The notes beneath the pieces were generated by a model. That model was not told where the DNA came from and ran no database searches. It saw only the letters and a list, made by a program, of their open reading frames with translations. A program made the translations under genes and the position numbers. From Botryococcus braunii (lineage: Eukaryota > Chlorophyta > Trebouxiophyceae), in the NCBI GenBank assembly GCA_002005505.1, contig KV908450.1, positions 57,182 through 69,681 on the forward strand: a DNA stretch of 12,500 nt, written 5' to 3'. Positions 1 through 6,751 of the stretch are shown here, piece by piece. The stretch's first letter is position 1. Each line of letters starts with the position of its first letter.

Positions 1-21
1 CCCGCGGCCGATGGATCTCCG

Positions 22-105
22 GTCCTCCTCCCTTCCCCTTCCCCTTCTTCTTCCCCTTCTCCTTCCCCTTCTCCTTCCCCTTTTTTTCCCCTTCTTCTTC
101 CCCAG
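22..105 (+). repeat. Long TTCCCC-type pyrimidine tract ending in CCCAG
   Basis: About 80 nt made almost only of C and T, in an imperfect repeat of CTTCCCC and CTTCTTCCCC units, ending in CCCAG at 101-105. On the plus strand this has the form of an extreme polypyrimidine tract followed by a 3' splice site. I found no recognisable coding exon starting at 106: one frame stays open for about 110 nt, but its translation is unremarkable. It may simply be an intronic simple repeat. Confidence 0.75.
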
Positions 106-379
106 CGTTAGGCCTTGGGCCCTTCTGGTCATTTCAAATACACAAAGATTCTTGACTTCTTTCATAGTTTCTTTCATACACAGACGTCTCACTGCTTTAA
201 ATGATTTATAAGAAAACGAACAACAATGGTACCTCCAGTCGGGGCTCTCACGCCTGCTGCGCCCCCTCTTTACCTCTCTGAGATTGGCTTTCTCACATGT
301 GGACACCTTATTCAGAACTCTTTGGGCATAGCCGTTGCCTCCATTTTCAGTCTGTTTAAATGAAAGGTGTAGCATACTC
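106..379. other. Non-coding stretch, no feature recognised
   Basis: Between the pyrimidine tract and the minisatellite I see no convincing exon, RNA gene or regulatory site. No frame gives a translation resembling the upstream part of selenophosphate synthetase (for example a KPLGTG-like motif). It is most simply read as part of a large intron, or as the 5' flank, of the gene whose exons follow on the plus strand. Confidence 0.4.
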
Positions 380-765
380 ATTCTGTAGACCTGTAAGGCC
401 CTCTCGTGCACTTGGATTCTCTACTGGGTCTGGCTCTGGCCGCTCTTCTCATGCATCTGGTTCTTCTACTGTGCCTGGCCCTGCCTATTCTTCTGGCGCA
501 TTCGGTTTTCCTATTGTGTCTGGCTCTGGCGGTTCTTCTCGAGCCAACTGCTTTTTCTTTTGTGTCTGGCCCTGGCCTTTCTTCTCGCGCCCTTTGGTGT
601 TTTTAATCCTTCTCGCTCTGGCTTTTCTCCTCGCGAACTTGACTTTTCCTATTGTGTGCCTGCTATTGCTGTTCTTTTCGGGCACTTGGTTTTTCTATTG
701 TGTCTGGCTCTGGCTGGTCTTTCTCGCGCACCAGGTTTTCTTGTGTGTCTGGCCCTGGCCGTTCC
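380..765. repeat. Minisatellite, 45/46-bp unit, about 8 copies
   Basis: The core TGTGTCTGGCTCTGGC recurs in degenerate form with copies starting near 425, 470, 515, 561, 607, 653, 699 and 744, and a partial copy lies upstream. Spacings are 45, 45, 46, 46, 46, 46 and 45 nt. Each unit continues with a TTCTTCTCGCGCACTTGG-like half and ends in TTTTCCTAT. The mixed 45/46 period breaks every reading frame, so the open frames across it (with repeated SGSG and SSRA peptides) are by-products of the repeat and not protein. It is probably intronic. Confidence 0.85.
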
Positions 766-1026
766 AATATCACACATTTCACCCTGCAGGGTTCATTCTG
801 TGACAGCACAAGAGGTGGGTAAATCCAAACAGGAATCCTGCTGCTGCAAATCTAGATTGATCAAAACTGCTGTCAGCATGCGCTCCAACAACCATCTCTG
901 CAGCCCCTTCAGCAAACGTGTCTGCCACTTCCATTTCTCAACCGTTGGAAAGCACTGCCTCCCCAGCAAAGCCTGGCAAGCTTGGGGGCGCTGAGGCAGG
1001 ACGAGAGTTTGGGGGGGGGGGGCCAG
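766..1026 (+). other. Probable intron 3' part ending in G12-CCAG
   Basis: No exon recognised. The segment ends with a run of twelve G (1011-1022) followed by CCAG, where the selenophosphate synthetase similarity begins. A better-looking acceptor, TGCCTCCCCAG, ends at 966. Using it would keep the same reading frame and phase but add about 20 Gly-rich residues that do not match the family. I therefore place the exon start at 1027 and keep 967 as the alternative. Confidence 0.4.
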
Positions 1027-1160
1027 GGGCGCTGGCTAGCATGCAGCAAAGCAGCCAAGGCGCCGTGAGAGCGGCAGCACAAGCTGGGGCCACAGCTGCC
1101 ACTGATGTGACCGGCTTTGGTCTCCTAGGCCATCTGCTGGAGATGGTCCGCGCATCGAAG
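1027..1160 (+). CDS. selD: selD exon a (TDVTGFGLLGH exon)
   Basis: The exon enters in phase 1 and encodes ALASMQQSS, an Ala-rich helix, then ATDVTGFGLLGHLLEMVRASK, ending AAG|GTTCTG in phase 0. The motif is nearly invariant in SelD proteins and is the strongest identification in this part of the window. The 5' boundary is uncertain: an acceptor at 1026 is preceded by G12 instead of pyrimidines, and the alternative at 966 has a good pyrimidine tract. Confidence 0.85.
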
Positions 1161-2356
1161 GTTCTGTGCCCCCCTGTCCCCCCCCCCCCCCAGGGGTCCT
1201 GCCCAGGAAATCTCTGTTTGGTAAGGCAGGGTGTTTGCTTTGAATCAGAGTTGGGTTGCCGTGGCAGCCTTGCTGATCCCGCTATGTGTATGGGGCTGCA
1301 ATACCCGAGGTCTCGACAATGACCACTGTTTCGACCATGAAGTTTGTGCTGCAGACAAGTGCAGTGCTTTCCGCGCATGCCTTCACATAGGGAGAGGGGG
1401 GGGGGGAGGTCTCTTTGTTCGGGCAAAATAAGGAAAAAAGTGTGGGTGCCTATCCCAGGGGTACCGGAACAAACACCACATGTAAGAAAAATTCAGCGTT
1501 ATATGTCAGAGTCCCGTATTTCAACCTGCATCCACATGTTCCCCCACCCCCGCAACCACCCATCCCCCCCCCCTCTTCCCCCAAAACAACAACCAAGGGT
1601 CAACCTGGGGGTAAAAAGTATATGTCAGTATATGGGCTATTCGTACGTTCCCCGGGGCTCGAATGAAGTATGTGTAAGTCCAGTCTCCCGTGTGGCTGCC
1701 CTCACCAACGAGATGATATAGAAAGAGGAAACTCATGCACTGCGCAGGTGAGAGTCAAACTTGAAATAGGCAGCATTCCATTGTTGGAAGGAGCGATGGA
1801 GTGCTCCCAACAAGGCATTTTCAGCTCCATTTACCCAGACAATGCACGCGCAGCTGACCACATGCACTACTCTGACGCCAATACTAGACATTCCGCGTGG
1901 CCCCTGTTGTTCGATCCACAAACAGGTGCGCTTTTATCCCGCCGTAGGTTATGGCTCTGACATCGGCTGATCGAAACCAGCCGTTCTTCTGTTCAGTCTA
2001 AAAATCTGCTGTAAAGTCACCCATCCGAAGCCAAATTTGAGGGACATGTACTGCACTCAATCACTAGGTCTTGGCTGTGATGGGAACGAGAACGTTGCAT
2101 GCCGAAGTTCCAGACTACCCTTGGTTTCTAACTCAGACGTGTCCTTACCAGAGGCAAAGCGTGCACCCAGAGAGACAGTGACATTGCCGGCTGCTGTCTT
2201 TGGGATTTTGCAGGAGGTGGCCTGATTCTGAGCTTACCCAAGCAAAATGTGGGTAAGTGCCTGCAGTTGTTAGCGAAGGAGGGTTTTGCCTCCGCATGCG
2301 TCATTGGCGAGGTGTTGCCCGCAAATAATGCCGAAAAGCCAGTTAGTATTACTTAG
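1027..2356 (+). CDS. selD: Selenophosphate synthetase (selenide, water dikinase), C-terminal part, three exons
   Basis: Makes selenophosphate from selenide and ATP, the selenium donor for selenocysteine-tRNA synthesis. Three exons (1027-1160, 1748-1925, 2214-2356) join in frame and give about 151 C-terminal residues. In order these hold ATDVTGFGLLGHLLEM, then IPLLEGAMECSQQGIFSS and PLLFDPQT, then a GGL segment and a final CVIGEV block before TAG. This is the order found in the C-terminal half (AIRS_C-type domain) of the family, and the Asp of TDVTGFG matches a metal-binding residue. Introns are 1161-1747 (phase 0) and 1926-2213 (phase 1), both GT...AG. The N-terminal half, with the catalytic Cys/Sec-Lys region, is not in the window as far as I can see, so Sec use cannot be judged. 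Some algal and bacterial SelD proteins carry an N-terminal NADH-dehydrogenase-like domain; this cannot be tested here. Confidence 0.9.
1161..1747 (+). other. selD intron, phase 0
   Basis: A GT...AG intron of 587 nt. It holds C14 at 1178-1191 followed by AG (a decoy acceptor only 33 nt into the intron), G11 at 1396-1406, and a C-rich stretch near 1542-1580. The ends are AAG|GTTCTG and TGCGCAG|GTGAGA. Frames open inside it have no recognisable similarity. Confidence 0.75.
1748..1925 (+). CDS. selD: selD exon b (FDPQT exon)
   Basis: The exon starts in phase 0 after TGCGCAG and encodes VRVKLEIGSIPLLEGA, then GIFSS, and PLLFDPQT near its end. It stops after the first base of the next codon, ACAG|GTGCGC (phase 1). 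The pattern IPLLEGA...GIFSS...N.R...LLFDPQT matches the conserved C-terminal part of selenophosphate synthetases. About 59 codons. Confidence 0.9.
1926..2213 (+). other. selD intron, phase 1
   Basis: A GT...AG intron of 288 nt, GTGCGC at the donor and TTTTGCAG at the acceptor. It is the only selD intron in the window without a long homopolymer. An open frame inside it is not similar to any protein I recognise. Confidence 0.8.
2214..2356 (+). CDS. selD: selD terminal exon
   Basis: Completes the split codon as GGA, then reads GGLILSLPKQ and later ASACVIGEVLPAN, ending in TAG at 2354-2356. The family usually has DPQT(S/A)GGL; here the spliced product is DPQT-G-GGL. The closing CVIGEV block corresponds to the conserved (A/V)xIIGxV strand near the family's C-terminus. 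The frame and phase agreement with exon b makes the junction secure. Confidence 0.88.
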
Positions 2357-4000
2357 CTGGCTTCATATGGCGGATGCACAGAGGGACACAAAAGGAGAGA
2401 GGTCACGTCGATAACATCAAGCTCCAGGCCGACACTTGCCCACGAGAAAGGGGCTGGGGTGGGGATCCTGACGTTGTGAGGGGGGATAAAAGAGGGGGGG
2501 AGGGGGAATCAAGGGAACTCAGAGAGGTAAACAAAGTGGGGCACAGCCCAGGAGTGGTGATGGCCTGACCAAAGGAGGAGTAAGACGTTTAAAAGGGGAG
2601 GAGACGTCTGGAGAACAGAACTCATGAGGCAAAGATCAGCCCCTGGGCTTACGCTTCAGTTTAGGGTCTTCAGCCTCACTAGGTCCCTGTCGTGATATTG
2701 AAGACCAATTAGTTGCCTCCTGGCCAATTCCATTGCCGTATGGGCTGACGCATCTAGATGTAGTCCTTGGACCCTATTATCTGCTAACAAATACCTCTGA
2801 AGTAGGATCAAGCAAAGACACACCGACGAGAAGTACCACACAGATGCTGAGCAGAAAGACTGAAAAAAAATTCAAATTCGGTAGAAGTGGTGACGACATG
2901 AGCAGGCAAATGAACACAAATACTATATCCTCGGTCCTCTATCCGGACACATCCTGAATTACACACGCAAAAACAGAGCGTGGCAAAAAATTGAAACGCA
3001 GCAACCCCAGACAAACTCTCCCCAACAGCACCTTTTGTGTTCCAGTGTTTGATTTTTGATCCGGCATCAGGAACGCAACGGTCATGCCAAACACAACTGC
3101 TGGATTAACCGCAAATAGGCTTGCTGCTAAGACCTACCAATGGGTCTCTGTACAACGCCCATATTGCACGAGAAATATGTTGGCAATTTAACTATCACCA
3201 GAATCTGCCAAGCACTATGACCAGTACAGTTTCCCAGTAAGATGCAAACAAGGCGATGATCCAAATTCCAACGCCTCAGAATCGTTTATGAAATTCCACC
3301 ACAAAGAACACGGCTACACCGTCAAGCACCGCTCTCCTTTAATACCTCTATAAAACATTATGCTCTTGCCCAAGAGCTTTCATGCCCATATCCGAATTGT
3401 TTTACTCCAGTTCCCAAGAAAAAGTGCCAAAAGAGCAGGAACCAGACTCTACCCTTCACCACGCACTCGACATACCCCACCCACGCAAAAAGGCCCTCCC
3501 CCATACTCCCGTCTGAATTTGTAACAACCCCTTCATGTACTTCATGCTGCTGATGCAAAGACCATGCAACATGCACTAAAACCGCTCAGGTCCATACTCT
3601 GAAGACAGTCTTCAACAAATGCCTTCACTAGCAAGGTTCAACGATGCTCTGACGTTCCATGCGTAGTCCATTTCCCTGCATGCTTCCGCCATAGCATTGG
3701 AAGCGCCATTGAAAAGTTTTCATGGAATCATAAAGTTGCACATGTCTCCCGATTCTGCAAGGCAGCATGGCTGAAGCTGTAGCAAGACGTTGCAGAACAC
3801 GACTGATGCACGGCCCACTCTGGCTGGAGAAAAACTCTGGCACGCCCTCGTCAACTCCGCAATTCTCCATCTGCAACAAAAATCAGATCACGCAGTGCTC
3901 CAAAGAACTTTTCACAACTCCTTTACCCTCAGCAGTTGCAGAGACATGATCACCAATGAAGCTCAAGTGCGAATCCCTTACCTGGCTCGAGGCACAAAAA
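2357..4000. other. Convergent intergenic interval and 3' UTRs
   Basis: It separates the ends of selD (plus) and the VAP gene (minus). No coding region is recognised; the short frames present have no recognisable motifs. If the chlorophyte TGTAA polyadenylation signal applies, the first one downstream of selD is at 3520-3524 and the first one for the minus-strand gene is TTACA at 2959-2963, which would make the two transcripts overlap. On the minus strand a splice-donor-like GCCAG|GTAAGG lies just after the VAP stop (about 3986-3976). Confidence 0.5.
2480..2515 (+). other. Potential G-quadruplex in selD 3' UTR
   Basis: Four G runs (G6, G7, G5, G3) are separated by loops of 8, 1 and 6 nt, inside a purine-rich stretch about 125 nt after the selD stop codon. 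On the sense transcript this satisfies the usual G3+ with short loops pattern. Confidence 0.45.
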
Positions 4001-4711
4001 CTATGCCCAGATGCGTGGTATGACGACTAAGCCGAGTATCAGCCCAACCACCACAGACAGGAGGAGATGCATGACGCCAAATCCAGCTGACTGAATGCCC
4101 CCGCCTTTTTGCTCTAGCAGGGAAAGCTTGTGCTTCAATTCTTGATTCTCTTTGGACGCCCTGTTCAATGCCTCTTGCAGGCGTATCCTCTCCTTTGAAA
4201 GATCTGAATCTCCAACAGGGGGCAAGCCACGAGTAGCGGAGCTGACATCAGAGCCATTCTCCTTTGCAGCAAGGCGCGCTGGAGAGAGGTTCTCCTCCTC
4301 CACTCCTTCTGGGACCGGTGATGGCGGCTTCGCGGGGCCAATAAGGATAACCCGCAGCTTGGATTGCTTAATCATCGGACCTCGTGCCGGATCAAACATC
4401 TCCACTGTGACTTCTGACTCCGTGCCCTCCACGATCACTGATTGAACGAGGAATTTGTCCTTGCACTCTGCCAGGCTAGGGGGAGCCTCTCGTTGGGGCT
4501 GCATTATGATCTGAATATCTTTTGTTGCTCCAGGTTCCACAATCCCGCTGCTTGGCCGCACACAGTACTTTTTAGGGGACGTTGTCTTCACTTTGAAAGC
4601 TACCCGCTCGGTGGTGGGGTTCTGGAGAGACAACGTGACGGGAATGTTCTTCCGCAGCTCAAAACGAAATTTCAACTCACTAGGAGTAACTTTGAGCCCT
4701 TCAAAAGACAT
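4001..4711 (-). CDS. VAP/VAP27-type MSP-domain protein, tail-anchored
   Basis: A complete 236-residue protein. VAPs sit in the ER membrane, bind FFAT-motif partners through the MSP domain, and tether the ER to other membranes or the cytoskeleton. Residues about 6-123 are the MSP domain, with LKFRFELRKNIPVTLSLQNPT, then VKTTSPKKYCVRPSSGIVEPG (the Pro of TTSP matches the position of VAPB Pro56) and CKDKFLVQS, which matches the FFAT-binding KFxVQ stretch. An acidic/Pro linker follows, then a coiled coil at about 171-202 (ERIRLQEALNRASKENQELK) and a membrane segment at about 213-232 with GLILG, leaving the end IPRIWA. I chose the ATG at 4711 because CACCATG is a good context and the MSP fold starts there. 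The frame is open for 24 more codons upstream but without family match. No intron is needed, unlike both neighbours. Confidence 0.95.
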   Translation of the reverse strand: MSFEGLKVTPSELKFRFELRKNIPVTLSLQNPTTERVAFKVKTTSPKKYCVRPSSGIVEPGATKDIQIIMQPQREAPPSLAECKDKFLVQSVIVEGTESEVTVEMFDPARGPMIKQSKLRVILIGPAKPPSPVPEGVEEENLSPARLAAKENGSDVSSATRGLPPVGDSDLSKERIRLQEALNRASKENQELKHKLSLLEQKGGGIQSAGFGVMHLLLSVVVGLILGLVVIPRIWA

Positions 4712-5046
4712 GGTGCCGGCCTTTCGTAGCTGAAAAGGCGGAAGACACCTCTCACGTAATCGACAACTGCAAACGTATAACAACGCTGCCCTTCAACACC
4801 TGTTATCCATTCAAATCCCAGGCCAGGATATGAGCTGCCCGCGCCTTGTTATCCGTTGATATTGAGGCAACATATCGGTGCCCTCGAGGTGCCGCCTGGC
4901 CGGTCCCTATCAGTGTGACAACTGTAACGGTATCACTCGGTGGTGACGCACGTGGAGGATTGATGGGCTCGAGCTGTATGCGAGTCAGGTGCGGAACCAG
5001 CGGGCCGATGCACGGAAAAGACGGTATAAGTACGGAATAGCCGATG

Positions 5047-5086
5047 CCCGGCCCGGACGCCGCCTGCCGGAAACAGCCGGGCCCGG
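5047..5086. repeat. GC-rich imperfect inverted repeat
   Basis: CCCGGCCCGG (5047-5056) and CCGGGCCCGG (5077-5086) can pair at 9 of 10 positions around a 20-nt loop; the second arm is itself a perfect palindrome. It lies inside the head-to-head interval between the VAP gene and the coiled-coil gene. Confidence 0.6.
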
Positions 5087-5689
5087 TACTGACGGACAAG
5101 CAAGACAGCCTTGGTTAGCCGATGGCAGTGATAAACCTTAACTCGAGAGCTCTGGCGAGTGACTTTGCTAAGTGTGTTATACGCAGCAATGTACGTGGAA
5201 AACTCGCATAAAACACGTTTAGTAGAGGGGAAGTCGGGCGACCGGGAAAATCCGTTGCAGCCAACTTCAGTTTGAACTTTGTGCAGTCCTCCTGTACAAC
5301 GCAAAGTCAAGAAAAGACGGAGAAAAGTAACTAATATTACCAATGTAGACACTTAGTATGGGGTGTTGCGGATTGTGAAGCCTTTAGAACCCCGACCTGA
5401 GCACCGCTGCAGTACTCCGGAGAAGCAGGACTCAAATGCATAGTTCCAAAGTTAGAACTATGCTGCTAAATATCAAGGGGGTCACGCATGCCTATCCGAT
5501 TTAAAGGCTGTCAGCCAGAAAGGGCAGACACCAGAGCGAGAAAACTCTAATACCTAGAGACTGTAGTGTGGAGCCGACAACTTCACCAAGAGCTTGTGGA
5601 CTAGAGGGGCCTCCTCTCTACCATCCTACAGGGAGTGTAAGAATACGTCATGGGCGCCTGGCCTGTCATGGGTAACTAGCGTTACACCC

Positions 5690-5834
5690 ATGAATGACCG
5701 GCAAGCTCAGCAGGCTACAGCCCGGGGCGATGTTTCAGCAGAGACCACATCATTGCAAAAGATCCATGCGAGGCTTCGCCGGACTGCTGGGGGCACAGTG
5801 GCTCTTGACCGTGTGGTAGCCAGTGTCAACGACG
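5690..5834 (+). CDS. Possible additional first exon of the coiled-coil gene
   Basis: ATG at 5690 opens 48 codons (MNDRQAQQATARGDVS...VVASVND) plus one base, ending ACG|GTACCT. Joining it to an acceptor at 5925 (TTCATGGCAG) keeps the frame and gives ...[11 protein letters not shown], with an intron of only 91 nt. In that model the ATG at 5919 lies inside the intron. In favour: protein-like codon use and phase agreement. Against: the weak pyrimidine tract and the short intron compared with the others. The simpler model starts at 5919. Confidence 0.35.
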
Positions 5835-5918
5835 GTACCTGTCCCCAGCTGCATAACTTCAACTGTGTTCGTGTATTAAGCAGCTAATTCCTTACAGAAA
5901 TTCTGATTGATCATATTC

Positions 5919-6751
5919 ATGGCAGGCACGGTGGATTCTGTCAGTCAGCGTGAAGCACCAACCCTAAGTTGCAGCGTGATAAAGTTACGGGAAATCCATC
6001 GCGACACAAATGCTGCCTCCAACCGTGAGGCAGACCCTGTGTGTGTTCGCTTGACTTTTGCAGATGGGGTCCAGCCTGCAGCTGTTAATTCCTCTCAGGC
6101 AAACCCTAGCCCTTCTGTTTCACCAAGCTTTCAGCATCCTAGACCGGGGTCTGCTGATTCCCAACCACATGCACCTGCGAGCCACATAGCTTCGCAATTG
6201 GGAGTTGCAGTAGGTACAGCCGCTAGCGCAAGGGGAGAGGCAGATCTCAGAAACAACGGTCCTGCTCAAGTAGATCCCCTTACGCCGCCACCACCCCCAC
6301 AGTCTTTGCACCCTTCAGGATCCAAGTCCCTGGCTTCAATCATATCCTCCCGACACCGCTACCAAGCAACCCCCTCAAGATCAGGCTCTTCCCCACTTAG
6401 ACGGCGCTTAGAACGATTGACAGCTGCTGCTCAGTCTGCAGCACGAGCAGTCACGTCTGTTATTGGACGGGACCGGACCTTTGATAGAGACCTCCCCTCC
6501 AGCATTCATCACAGCCACACAAGCACCCTGATTCCGTCCCTTGCAACTCCATCCTCTCGTTCTGCCTTGACAGATTTGAAATTTGCCAGCCGGGAGAATA
6601 GGGGCGATATCGATGCAGAGCATGCATTGTTCACTCCTGTAGCTCCCAGAGGGAAAATGCAGACACCTACTACTGCTCGTACACGTCGTTTGACATCTGA
6701 AAACCAAGAACTCAGATCCAGCATGGCATCAGTGGTTGCCGACAAGTCACG
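5919..6751 (+). CDS. Coiled-coil gene exon 1: disordered N-terminal region
   Basis: Starts [10 protein letters not shown] and codes 277 residues plus two bases, ending TCACG|GTAAGG (phase 2). Low-complexity Ser, Pro, Ala and Gln dominate residues 55-160, with [12 protein letters not shown] near 121-132. Residues 158-183 ([20 protein letters not shown]...) can form an amphipathic helix with a basic front half. Residues 256-277 ([21 protein letters not shown]) begin the coiled coil that continues into exon 2. Confidence 0.75.

Larger units (their letters stand above)
4712..5918. promoter_or_regulatory. Head-to-head intergenic interval, presumed divergent promoters
   Basis: The VAP gene reads leftward from 4711 and the coiled-coil gene rightward from about 5919 (or 5690), so promoters and 5' UTRs of both should lie here. 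By eye there is no clear canonical promoter; a TATAAG-containing stretch occurs at about 5025 on the plus strand. A GC-rich imperfect inverted repeat lies at 5047-5086. The open frames at 4803-5352 on the minus strand have no recognisable motifs. Confidence 0.4.

Noticed and set aside
380..765. CRISPR-like array
   Set aside because: Adjacent units are similar along their whole length, with no unique spacers; this is a minisatellite in a eukaryotic context.
360..803. Open frames of 66-147 codons with repeated SGSG/SSRA peptides
   Set aside because: They come from the minisatellite; its 45/46-nt period changes frame from unit to unit, so no protein repeat is maintained.
938..1426. 162-codon minus-strand frame over the selD exon
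   Set aside because: It is the antisense shadow of the exon coding TDVTGFGLLGH, with Pro/Gly runs from the homopolymers.
2600..2720. Possible SECIS element (ATGA...AAA...TGAT) in the selD 3' UTR
   Set aside because: The core bases can be picked out, but I could not form the required helix between them; the Sec/Cys position of the protein is also outside the window.
4803..5352. Overlapping 98- and 139-codon minus-strand frames upstream of the VAP gene
   Set aside because: Composition is not protein-like, no motif is recognised, and the position suits promoter and 5' UTR.
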